DNA of 8,373 bases. Origin: CAYLPU01 sp964385635 (GTDB lineage: Bacteria > Chloroflexota > Anaerolineae > B4-G1). Both the position numbers and the translations under genes were made by a program. The stretch is from contig CAYLPU010000154.1 of the NCBI GenBank assembly GCA_964385635.1, forward strand, positions 1-8,373. Direction: 5' to 3'. Below the pieces are notes generated by a model. That model had not been told where the DNA came from and ran no database searches. It was given only the letters and a program-made list of their open reading frames with translations. The first letter of the stretch is position 1. Every line of letters starts with the position of its first letter. Shown piece after piece: positions 1-6,981 of the stretch.

Positions 1-909
1 CATATCTGCAGGTACCCGCCCCACAAACAGAATCTCTTCTTCCAGGCCCAGCGCCTCGATGCGCGCAAACACCTCCCGAAACCGCCATCCCGTGGCGCCC
101 GCCAGCACCAATTTCGGCACCGGTGGGGGTACCATCTTTCGCACCCGGTTGTAGGCCTCCACCAACCGCACTAGGTTCTTGCGCGGCTCAATTGTGCCTA
201 CATGCAGAATGTAACCGCCGGGGGCAAGCCCCAGCGGTGCAAGCGCCCGCGCAAGGCCCTTGCGGTCCTCAATGGGGCGAAAGTCCGGGCTGACCCCGCC
301 GTATACCACGTGCACGCGCTCTGCCGGTATCTTCAAGTGGGTCACGATGTCCCGCTTCGTCGCCTCCGAGATGGCGATCACCACATCGGCTTCCTCCTGC
401 GCAAAGCGATACTTCCGCAACTGCAATTCGCGCGTGTTGGCAGTGTGGTATTCCGGAAAGAGCAACGTCGTCAGGTCGTAGATCGTGACCACGTTCAACG
501 CATTCGGCTGCTTCCAGAGCAGCACATCCGAGGAATAAAAAACGTCCACACCGTCTAATATCGGCGGCAGCCTGCGGCGCATCACCGCTTCGGCCACCGC
601 CGACCAGGGCCAGAACAGCACGCGGTCCACCCACTCTGCCGCTGTGCGCAACACCGGCCGTTGCAGCAGCCCCCAGCGGGCCAGCCGGTAGTGGCGGAGC
701 CCCTGGCAATGAACGATCCTGGTGTTTTGTGCCTGCAGGTGCTGCACCTCGGGCGGGTTCGTCCACCCTCCGTGAATCGGATAATAGTCCAAGAGCAAGT
801 AATCGTTCTCTTGGTCCTGCTCCAGCAATGCCTGTATCAGGCGATAATCGTAGTAGAAGACCCCACCCTGAGCCACGTAGAGGGCGGTGATGTCAAAACC
901 GATGCGCAC
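1..909 (-). CDS. GT4-family glycosyltransferase, 3' end missing (runs off left edge)
   Basis: The first 303 residues of a retaining GT-B glycosyltransferase, which would transfer a sugar from a nucleotide-sugar donor to a growing lipid-linked glycan at the cytoplasmic membrane face. The start is GTG at 909, two bases after the stop of the fusion gene, with a GGAGG 8 nt upstream; the N-terminus (VRIGFDITAL, then GG at 15-16 in an acceptor-side loop) is typical of the family. Residues 122-190 contain FYSSD, YDLTTLLFPE and AISEATKRDI, as in GT4 mannosyltransferase-like proteins. Residues 203-206 (YGGV) and 236-251 (HVGTIEPRKNLVRLVE) are the domain linker and the donor-site arginine/lysine loop. 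The window ends at residue 303, before the expected EX7E motif, so the catalytic core cannot be fully checked. Sugar specificity cannot be read from the sequence. The family call is firm. Confidence 0.93.
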   Translation of the reverse strand, partial: MRIGFDITALYVAQGGVFYYDYRLIQALLEQDQENDYLLLDYYPIHGGWTNPPEVQHLQAQNTRIVHCQGLRHYRLARWGLLQRPVLRTAAEWVDRVLFWPWSAVAEAVMRRRLPPILDGVDVFYSSDVLLWKQPNALNVVTIYDLTTLLFPEYHTANTRELQLRKYRFAQEEADVVIAISEATKRDIVTHLKIPAERVHVVYGGVSPDFRPIEDRKGLARALAPLGLAPGGYILHVGTIEPRKNLVRLVEAYNRVRKMVPPPVPKLVLAGATGWRFREVFARIEALGLEEEILFVGRVPADM

Positions 910-911
910 GC

Positions 912-2753
912 CTATCCCCTCCCCCCCTCGATTTGGAGCAAGCGCTCTTTGATCTTCTGTGCTGCTTGACGCCAGGTCCAGCAAGCCAGCACCTCTTCCG
1001 AGACAGCCGCGCCTCTGGCAGCGGCCTCTTCCCGACGTTCGTAGACGTGACGCAGCAGGTGCACTAGATGGCCCTCATCGGGTTGCGCCCATCGGAAACC
1101 AGCGTAGTAAGGACATTTGGCTTTGGCCGGGATCAATTTCGCCACCTGCAAAGGGTAAGCATTGCCGGCATTCACGAAATCCGTGTGCGCACTCCAGTCG
1201 GTAGCGATGGTCGGAAGCCCACAAGCCATCGCCTCCAGGATTGGCATTCCCCATCCTTCCCCCCGGGTGGGCAACACAAAACAATCGGCGGATCGGTACA
1301 GGCTCCCCATCTGGTGAGAGGGCAATTCTTGGTTGTAGAGCAGCGCCACCGGCGGACCGCCCTCCGGCAGGTTCAGTGCCGCGATCTGGGCCCGCACATC
1401 CACGCCAGGGTCCCGGTTCGTCACCTTGAGCAGCAGCAGGACGTCATCCTGGCGGGTGAAGGCCTGGAAGTAAGCCCGGAGTAGCACCTCCGGGGCCTTG
1501 CGCTCGCCCCACTCGAGTATGGAGAGAAAGGTGTAGCGCGAGGTGGCCCGGAACCCCCTGATGCGCGGATTGAAGTAATCGGGGTTCACGCCCAGGGGCA
1601 TCACGTGGATAGGCCGTGTGACGCCGCTGGCGCGGAACGTTTCCGCGTTGAAAGTGCTCGGCACCCACACCTCGTCCATCTCGTTGCACAGCCGGACCCA
1701 TTCCTCGGGGACGCCGTCCACCTCAAGCATCGTGTAGCCGATGCGGTATCCTCCACTGTTCTTGGAGAAGAGTTCACCCGGGGCATACACGACCTGTGGC
1801 AGATTCAAGTCCTTGGGCCGTTGACGCATCGCTGCGATGCGGTGGTCGTCCTGCTGCGTGTCCATCCAGTCCGTGCCATAGATGTACGCCAACCGCACAT
1901 CGACCCCCAGGGCGTCCAACTGGAGGAGCAACTCCCGCGACGAGACCGCATACCCGGAAGCCGAGCCAACCTCCGAATGCCAGAAGACGCTGGTTTTATA
2001 TCGGCCCTTCAATTTACGCTCCCATTTCTTACGGAAGATCTTTTGAGATCTCCGAAACATCTTCGAGAAATTGACACGATTGATGCGGGTGGTGACGTTC
2101 TCGTGGTGGATCAGCGTCACACCGCCAGCGCAGACGGTCCGGAACCCGGCTTCTGCCGCCCCCAGGCAGTAGTCGGTGTCCTCGAAGTAGGAGAAAAACG
2201 CCTCGTTCAATGGCCCAATAGCATCCAGCACCACCCGCTTGATATACATGCACGCGCCCACGATGCCCTGCACGTCGCGATCCGCGTTGTACTGGTTGAC
2301 GTCCTTCTCCAGGCTGCCGATCTGTTGCCCCCAGAAACTCCCCAGCGGCATATAGGCCCCGGCGTGCAGGAGCCGGCCGTCGGGCAAGATTAGCCGGCAG
2401 CCCACGACGCCAATGTCACCAGCGGAGTAGGCCACGCGTTGAATCTCTTCCAGCCAACCGTTCTGGGGGATCACGATGTCGTTGTTGAGGAGCAGAACGT
2501 CGTGATCCGGTGTAGTGGCGCGGATACCGATGTTGTTGCCGCGCACAAAGCCCAGGTTCTTGCCGTTCTCGATCAGCCGGATCCAGTCCAGGCTCCGCAG
2601 ATAGGGCAGCGTGCCATCGGTGCTGCCGTTATCCACCACGATAACCTGTACGCCGTCGCCCAACGGGGTGTGAGCGCGCAGCGAATCCAGGCAGGCGCAG
2701 GTATACTCCAGCCCGTTCCACGTCAACACGATAATCGTGACCCTAGCCAGCAT
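912..2753 (-). CDS. Bifunctional GT2-GT4 glycosyltransferase fusion (613 aa)
   Basis: Two complete glycosyltransferases in one chain. Residues 1-250 are a GT-A fold GT2 domain of the rhamnosyltransferase-like type: TIIVLTWNG near the start, VDNGSTDGT (40-48), KNLGFVRGNNIG (65-76), the metal/UDP-site LLNND (88-92), FEDTDYC (190-196, carrying the likely catalytic acid) and HHENVT (216-221). Residues 255-610 are a GT-B fold GT4 domain: SASGY acceptor loop (264-268), PLGVNPDYF (386-394), ILEWGERKAPEVLLRAY (412-428) and an intact EX7E motif, E499 and E507, in GEGWGMPILEAMACG. The two domains probably add consecutive sugars. The start is set at ATG 2753 because GGGA lies at good distance and MLARVTIIV parallels the other GT2 start; ATG 2759 would add two residues. 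It overlaps the 159-residue gene upstream by 11 bases. Donors and linkages are unknown. No signal peptide or membrane span is seen. Confidence 0.94.
   Translation of the reverse strand: MLARVTIIVLTWNGLEYTCACLDSLRAHTPLGDGVQVIVVDNGSTDGTLPYLRSLDWIRLIENGKNLGFVRGNNIGIRATTPDHDVLLLNNDIVIPQNGWLEEIQRVAYSAGDIGVVGCRLILPDGRLLHAGAYMPLGSFWGQQIGSLEKDVNQYNADRDVQGIVGACMYIKRVVLDAIGPLNEAFFSYFEDTDYCLGAAEAGFRTVCAGGVTLIHHENVTTRINRVNFSKMFRRSQKIFRKKWERKLKGRYKTSVFWHSEVGSASGYAVSSRELLLQLDALGVDVRLAYIYGTDWMDTQQDDHRIAAMRQRPKDLNLPQVVYAPGELFSKNSGGYRIGYTMLEVDGVPEEWVRLCNEMDEVWVPSTFNAETFRASGVTRPIHVMPLGVNPDYFNPRIRGFRATSRYTFLSILEWGERKAPEVLLRAYFQAFTRQDDVLLLLKVTNRDPGVDVRAQIAALNLPEGGPPVALLYNQELPSHQMGSLYRSADCFVLPTRGEGWGMPILEAMACGLPTIATDWSAHTDFVNAGNAYPLQVAKLIPAKAKCPYYAGFRWAQPDEGHLVHLLRHVYERREEAAARGAAVSEEVLACWTWRQAAQKIKERLLQIEGGRG
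918..922 (-). promoter_or_regulatory. Ribosome binding site for the GTG-started GT4 gene
   Basis: GGAGG on the minus strand ends 8 nt before GTG 909. It lies inside the last codons of the fusion gene and decides the non-ATG start, because no ATG fits the family N-terminus. Confidence 0.65.
921..927 (-). other. G7 run in slippery register at the 3' end of the fusion gene
   Basis: Seven G residues are read as G GGG GGG in the zero frame of the GT2-GT4 gene, 6 nt before its TAG stop. A -1 shift here continues without a stop into the frame of the next GT gene. It may be only a by-product of the G-rich ribosome binding site; function is not shown. Confidence 0.3.
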
Positions 2754-3222
2754 CCCCATCTTCCCGCTCGGCCACCCGCCCTTGGAGCGCCTGGACCCGG
2801 GACTCCAGGGCCTCGATTCGCCCTGCCCAATCCTCTCGTGAGGCGGTGGTGAGCCGGGCCATCAGCGCTTCTTGGTTTTGGGCCAGACCCTCCGCAACGC
2901 GCGCGGTGTTCATCTGAAACAGCCGGATCTGCTGTAGGATGGGCTCCAGAAACCACCACGTCAGCCGCCTTACTAGCACCTGGAAGCGAATGATCCCGGT
3001 GCCTACTCCCGGCCGCGTGGAATGGATGATAGTGTTTCCGTCAATGTTCCACTGAAACTGGAGTTGGTGGGCTTGTTGAGTCAAGTGCTTGCCCCGACCT
3101 TGGATCAGAGAAAAGTCCAAGGGTAAAGCACTGCCCCCCTCCCACTGACGCAGGGTGCCGGCGACAGCACCCATCACGGCTTCCACATCGTTCGCGCTGC
3201 TGTGTACGCTGAATACGCTCAT
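2743..3222 (-). CDS. Unknown 159-aa protein with aromatic amphipathic segment and C-terminal coiled coil
   Basis: I do not recognise a named function. Reading the chain: residues 1-55 are a soluble-looking N-terminus; W58-N-I then leads into a motif P71..G74..I77.R79F80, then an aromatic stretch (LTWWFLEP, 87-94), then QQ at 97-98 and N105; residues 105-153 are a heptad-like helix rich in A, L, E, R and Q (IEALESRVQALQGRV at 136-150), a probable coiled coil. There is no signal peptide and no long enough hydrophobic run for a clear membrane span, although 76-96 could lie in the membrane surface. The ATG at 3222 overlaps the preceding GT4 stop (ATGA) and has GGGAG 8 nt upstream. The same motif sits in the tail of the GT2 enzyme of this operon, which argues for a structural or docking role among the glycosyltransferases. 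That role is inference; the coding call rests on the coupled junctions, the RBS and this similarity. Confidence 0.85.
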   Translation of the reverse strand: MSVFSVHSSANDVEAVMGAVAGTLRQWEGGSALPLDFSLIQGRGKHLTQQAHQLQFQWNIDGNTIIHSTRPGVGTGIIRFQVLVRRLTWWFLEPILQQIRLFQMNTARVAEGLAQNQEALMARLTTASREDWAGRIEALESRVQALQGRVAEREDGDAG

Positions 3223-4460
3223 CCTTTTGACTCCCGCATGACTTGGTCTACGAGAACGCGCAGACGGCTGTACTGCCGGTCCCACGTATACTCTCTCAGC
3301 ACCTTCTCCCTCCCTCTCCGACCCATCTCCGCAGCCAACTTGGGATCGTCCAGCAACGTGCGGAGTGCATCCGCCAACCCGGTGACATCACCGAACTCCA
3401 CCAGCATCCCGTCCATCCCCTCCTCAATCACGTCCCCGACAGCGCCGGACCGCGCACCGATCACCGGCTTCCCACACACCCACGCCTCAAGAAACACAAT
3501 GCCAAAGGACTCCGTCCGCGAAGGCAGCGCGACGATGTCGGCCGCGTCCATCACATCCCACTTTTCATCCTCGGAGACTTGCCCCAGGCACCGGCAGTAC
3601 CTCCGCTGCCTCTCCGGCAGTCGCACCACGGCGCGTTGCACGGCTCTTTCCACAGGCCCCACCAGAACCACCGTCAGGCGGCAACCTTCCTCCCACAGCC
3701 TCTGTGCCGCAGCCAGCAGGTGTACTGTTCCCTTATTATAACCCAACGCGCCCAAGGTGACCAGGAGAGGGCCTTCTACTCCGTGCTTCTGACGAAAGCG
3801 GTGTCCGTCCGCCCGAAGCGCCGCGTCCGAATCCACCCCCGGGCTGACCACGCGGACCTGGTCCGGGGCGAGGCGGTTATCCAGCAGGAACACGCGCTCG
3901 CCGACCGTCTGGGCCACGACCCTGGTGGCCTGCCGCAGCAGATCCAACTGATGCCGCATCGTGTAGAATCGGGGCTGTCCCAGGTGCAGCAGGGGCACGG
4001 CAACCCAGGGTGTTCCCTGCTGCTGAGACTGGCGAGATACCGCGGCGGTGAGCCCTTCCAGGGTGATGTTCCAGGCGAACAACAGGTCGGCCGGCTCCTC
4101 GCGTAGCGCCTGCTTTAACCCCGGCACCCAGGGGCTGAGCCAGGCCAGAGGCTGGGCCGCCCATCCAGAGATACGGCTTAGTAGCCAGGTGAACCGCCGC
4201 AAAGCGGGAAACGAAAATCTGCCCAAGGGCAGGCAGCGCACTGGAAGCCGCTGTATCCGTACCCCCTGATGCTCAGCGGGCGCTCCGGGCCCAACACGGT
4301 TACCGTGTCGGTCCCAGAGGGCCGGTAATGCATCGGCATCGGTGGCGAGGATCGTCACCCGATGTCCGTCCAGCACCTGGCGCCGGGCGATTTCCTGCAC
4401 GTAGCGTTCCGACCCGCCGATCACCGGCCATGCGCGATGGGTTACGTGGACGATGTTCAT
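3219..4460 (-). CDS. GT4-family glycosyltransferase (413 aa)
   Basis: A full-length retaining GT-B enzyme expected to transfer a sugar from a nucleotide or lipid-phosphate donor during glycan assembly at the cytoplasmic face. The N-terminal domain opens with MNIVHVTHRAWPVIGG and SERYVQEIARR (residues 1-27), the GG loop and helix seen in GT4 enzymes. The C-terminal domain has VVSPGVD (204-210), TLGALGYNKGTVHLL (235-249, with donor-site K243), VGPVERA (267-273) and a complete EX7E motif, E317 and E325, in RTESFGIVFLEAW. SGAVGDVIEEG (338-348) and the final helix (YTWDRQYSRL, 391-400) also fit. ATG 4460 is chosen because the protein begins in register with the family there and overlaps the upstream stop as ATGA. 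No ribosome binding site is visible, so initiation probably depends on translational coupling. Sugar specificity is unknown. Confidence 0.95.
   Translation of the reverse strand: MNIVHVTHRAWPVIGGSERYVQEIARRQVLDGHRVTILATDADALPALWDRHGNRVGPGAPAEHQGVRIQRLPVRCLPLGRFSFPALRRFTWLLSRISGWAAQPLAWLSPWVPGLKQALREEPADLLFAWNITLEGLTAAVSRQSQQQGTPWVAVPLLHLGQPRFYTMRHQLDLLRQATRVVAQTVGERVFLLDNRLAPDQVRVVSPGVDSDAALRADGHRFRQKHGVEGPLLVTLGALGYNKGTVHLLAAAQRLWEEGCRLTVVLVGPVERAVQRAVVRLPERQRRYCRCLGQVSEDEKWDVMDAADIVALPSRTESFGIVFLEAWVCGKPVIGARSGAVGDVIEEGMDGMLVEFGDVTGLADALRTLLDDPKLAAEMGRRGREKVLREYTWDRQYSRLRVLVDQVMRESKG
3231..3235 (-). promoter_or_regulatory. Ribosome binding site for the 159-residue protein
   Basis: GGGAG on the minus strand lies 8 nt before ATG 3222, inside the end of the preceding GT4 gene. 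It supports the small protein as a real, separately initiated gene and fixes its start. Confidence 0.6.
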
Positions 4461-5641
4461 ACAATGGCGCGAATGAACGCCGCGTACTGATGCGCAACCT
4501 TCTGGGGGGCACATCGGTCTGCGGCGAACGCACGGGCTGATGCCCCTATCTCCGCTCGTCTGCCTGCATCGCTCAACAACCGGCGCAGGGCTGTCTCAAT
4601 GGCGTCTACCTCGCCCGGTCCGGCGGGCACCTTGATAACCACTTCGTCCGGCAGTTCTGCAAACGCCCCTGCCGCCGTGACCACCGTTGGCACGCCGCAG
4701 GCCATCAAGCGCACTAGTGTCGCGGAACTCTCACCCCAGGTAGGGTAACGCAGGTTCACCCCCACGTCTACTGCTCGCAAGTAGCACAGAAAGGTCTCCA
4801 TCGGGACGTAGCCAGTCACCTGAACCGCGCCACCCAATGCCAGTTCATCTAATAAAGCCTGAAAGTTGTAGCCCGATGCCACTTCCCCCACGCAGACAAA
4901 TCGGGCCTGGGGAAAGGCATCCCGAAGACGAGCAAATGCTCTTAACGCCTGATCCAGCCGCTTCAATGGCGCGATAAAGCCGAAAGCGCCGATGAGCAGA
5001 CTATCGGGATCCAATCCTAACAACGCTTTGGGGTCACGACGCGGCACAGAGCCTGGGCCAGGCGGCATAGAGTGTAAGAGAGGAATCACTGCCATCCGGG
5101 CGTCAGGATACACTTTCATCCCCAAGTCGTACAGATATTGGCTGTGCACGATCACGCCCAGGCTGGCGCGGGCCACCCGGGCTAGCATAGGATACTCGTC
5201 AATGCCCAGGGGCTCGGCACAGCGCAGCGAATTCCAGGCCGCTATGATCCCCTCACCTCCTCGTTCAAACCCTGCTTCCCGGATGAAACCATCCTGTTCA
5301 CCCCGGGCCAGCGTCAGGTCGTGGACAAACGGTAAAAGGTTTCCATCGTGGAGAACGGTGATGCCGGGAAACCGTTGAAGCGCCCGATAGACGTAGCGAT
5401 GATACTGAAGGTGGTTGCCCATATGGTAAAGCGGAACTACCTGCTCCTTAAGCCACCAGACCGGATCATCGGAGACATCGTATACCTGATCCACCAGTCC
5501 TGAAGGCAATTGTGGCCCGTACCCGTCAACCACTGCAACGATGTGGGAGAAATATGGCCGCAGATAGGGAAGAAGAGCGGCGCTGTAATCGGCCACGCCT
5601 GATCGAAGAGGGGGCAAAGGGCTGACGTAAGCCAGGTTCAT
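4457..5641 (-). CDS. GT4-family glycosyltransferase with altered EX7E motif (394 aa)
   Basis: A GT-B fold glycosyltransferase. The N-terminus MNLAYVSPLPPLRSG followed by VADYSAALLPYL is the classic start of the GT4 subgroup common in O-antigen and exopolysaccharide loci. LYHMGNHLQYH (71-81), VLHDG (96-100) and LGVIVHSQYL (161-170) lie in the acceptor domain; GFIAPLKRLDQALRAF (221-236, K227/R228) is the donor phosphate loop; RYPTWGESSATLVRL (298-312) and ACGVPTVVTAAGAFAELPD (314-332) close the donor site. Only the first glutamate (E304) of EX7E is present; the position of the second is L312, an alteration I recall from other members of this subgroup, so it does not imply inactivity. ATG 5641 overlaps the GT2 stop (ATGA); the only purine-rich site (AGGA) is 12 nt away, so coupling is likely. 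Reading frame open further upstream is out of register with the family. The sugar transferred is unknown. Confidence 0.94.
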   Translation of the reverse strand: MNLAYVSPLPPLRSGVADYSAALLPYLRPYFSHIVAVVDGYGPQLPSGLVDQVYDVSDDPVWWLKEQVVPLYHMGNHLQYHRYVYRALQRFPGITVLHDGNLLPFVHDLTLARGEQDGFIREAGFERGGEGIIAAWNSLRCAEPLGIDEYPMLARVARASLGVIVHSQYLYDLGMKVYPDARMAVIPLLHSMPPGPGSVPRRDPKALLGLDPDSLLIGAFGFIAPLKRLDQALRAFARLRDAFPQARFVCVGEVASGYNFQALLDELALGGAVQVTGYVPMETFLCYLRAVDVGVNLRYPTWGESSATLVRLMACGVPTVVTAAGAFAELPDEVVIKVPAGPGEVDAIETALRRLLSDAGRRAEIGASARAFAADRCAPQKVAHQYAAFIRAIV

Positions 5642-6981
5642 CGCCGGTCGTCGTCCTGTTCCTGTCTGTCCGACGCCGTCTCCGGCGAACCGAGGCGCGC
5701 CTGCAGGTGGTCGAGCTCTTGCCATAGTTTGTAAACGGCCTGCGCCTGTAGCCGGCGCAGGTCGGCTGCTTCGCGATCCAGGGCCACGACCGTCTCCTGG
5801 GACACCATCAATTCCTCGCGCAATCGCTTGATGAGTTCCACCAGCCGCCGATTGACCTCGCTCTGCTGTTCGATCAGCGGGCGCACGTACCACTTGGTCG
5901 CCACGCTGTTCCATAACTCACGGAAACGGGCAATGGCTGGTCCAATAATGGGCACTTTCGAAGTGAAGGGTCGTTCCTGGATGCGCCACGGCAACTCATC
6001 CAGAAGATCACATTCGGGCACCACTTCCGACGGCTCCTGTTGGGAGACAACGAGTATCTCCCGCAAATCGAGAAGGGCCTCGGCGACTGCTTCCTCGCTT
6101 CCTGCGTCGGCCAAGACGCCGATTTTGGGCATGTCTCGCAGACCCAGCAGCGCATCGAGATAGGCTGCCCGCAAACCCTGTCGCATAGCCGGCGCGGTCA
6201 GTGATGCCAGCCAGAGCCGCTCGGCAGGCACGAAGTCTTCGTGGAACTGCTCAGCCGTGTAATGCTTGAGCAGAAAACGCAGCCGTCCGCGCCCCATCCA
6301 ACGATGGTATTGGACTCCTTCTCGATCCACTGTCGTTGTCTCGTGATGCATGGCCACTGCGTCCGGGGTGTAGACGACTTTGTGGCCGGCCGTCCGGGCG
6401 CGGAAACACAAGTCCGCTTCCTCGTAGAAGACCGGGAAGAAACCTTCATCGAAGAGGCCAATCCTATCCAGCATCATTCGCCTAAAACCTATGACTGCGC
6501 CAGTCACATAGTCCACTTCGCGCTGCTTGTCCCACTGTCCCTGGTCTACCTCGCGATAGCCGCAATGATCAGGGTGGGCCAGGGGATAGCGTATGATTCC
6601 ACCCGCGTGCTGGATGGTCCCATCGGGATAGAGGAGTTTGCAGCCGACGATGCCTACTCCGGCCAGAGCAAAGGCCTCCAGCATCGCCTCCAGCCAGCCC
6701 TCGCGAACCTCGACGTCCTGGTTGACCAATATTAGAAAGTCACCCCGTGCTGCCCGCAATCCGACGTTCGCTCCACCGGCGAAGCCCAGGTTGCGCTCAT
6801 TCTCGATCAGACATACCTGCGGGTAGTGTTCGCGCACCAATGCCACCGAACCATCGGTCGAAGCGTTGTCTACGACGATGACCTCATCACTGTTGGTGGT
6901 CTGCAATAGAATGGCGTCCAAGCAGGGCCCCAGGTACGCTTCACCGTTCCAACCGATGACAATGATAGATGCCCTAGCCAT
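5638..6981 (-). CDS. GT2-family glycosyltransferase with C-terminal docking/coiled-coil extension (447 aa)
   Basis: An inverting GT-A enzyme of the rhamnosyltransferase-like GT2 group. Residues 1-245 form the catalytic domain: ARASIIVIGWNG at the start, VDNASTDGS (37-45), ERNLGFAGGANVGLR (62-76), the metal/UDP site LVNQDVEV (85-92, D89), GCKLLYPDG (113-121), YVTGAVIGFRR (158-168), YEEADLC (186-192) and HHETTTVDREG (212-222). Residues 246-331 are a linker of unknown fold. Residues 332-378 are an aromatic, amphipathic module (W332, P344, G347, RF at 352-353, W364, P368, QQ at 372-373), and 379-430 is a predicted coiled coil. The charged tail (DRQEQDDDRR) is unusual. ATG 6981 has GGGAG 7 nt upstream and overlaps the ABC gene by 8 bases. 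The frame is open back to 7185, but that part has no family similarity. The extension is absent from minimal GT2 enzymes and resembles the 159-residue protein of this operon. Confidence 0.95.
   Translation of the reverse strand: MARASIIVIGWNGEAYLGPCLDAILLQTTNSDEVIVVDNASTDGSVALVREHYPQVCLIENERNLGFAGGANVGLRAARGDFLILVNQDVEVREGWLEAMLEAFALAGVGIVGCKLLYPDGTIQHAGGIIRYPLAHPDHCGYREVDQGQWDKQREVDYVTGAVIGFRRMMLDRIGLFDEGFFPVFYEEADLCFRARTAGHKVVYTPDAVAMHHETTTVDREGVQYHRWMGRGRLRFLLKHYTAEQFHEDFVPAERLWLASLTAPAMRQGLRAAYLDALLGLRDMPKIGVLADAGSEEAVAEALLDLREILVVSQQEPSEVVPECDLLDELPWRIQERPFTSKVPIIGPAIARFRELWNSVATKWYVRPLIEQQSEVNRRLVELIKRLREELMVSQETVVALDREAADLRRLQAQAVYKLWQELDHLQARLGSPETASDRQEQDDDRR

Noticed and set aside
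269..766. Minus-strand open frame of 165 codons at the left end
   Set aside because: It is out of frame with the GT4 gene that fills 1-909 on the same strand; the GT4 frame shows family motifs throughout and this one is low-complexity A, G and R sequence.
1605..2393. Long plus-strand open frame (262 codons) opposite the GT2-GT4 fusion gene
   Set aside because: It is antisense to a gene with clear family motifs, has no family similarity or Shine-Dalgarno sequence that I can see, and is the kind of shadow frame that GC-biased codon use creates.
3243..4106. Long plus-strand open frame (287 codons) opposite a GT4 gene
   Set aside because: Its composition is that of a shadow (rich in R, H, P, Q and L), without recognisable motifs, and it lies fully inside a well-supported opposite-strand gene.
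5642..5914. Longer N-terminus (91 residues) for the first GT4 protein
   Set aside because: The extension is out-of-frame sequence of the GT2 coiled-coil tail; the family N-terminus starts exactly at ATG 5641. The same reasoning excludes extensions to 4514 and 3285 for the next two genes.
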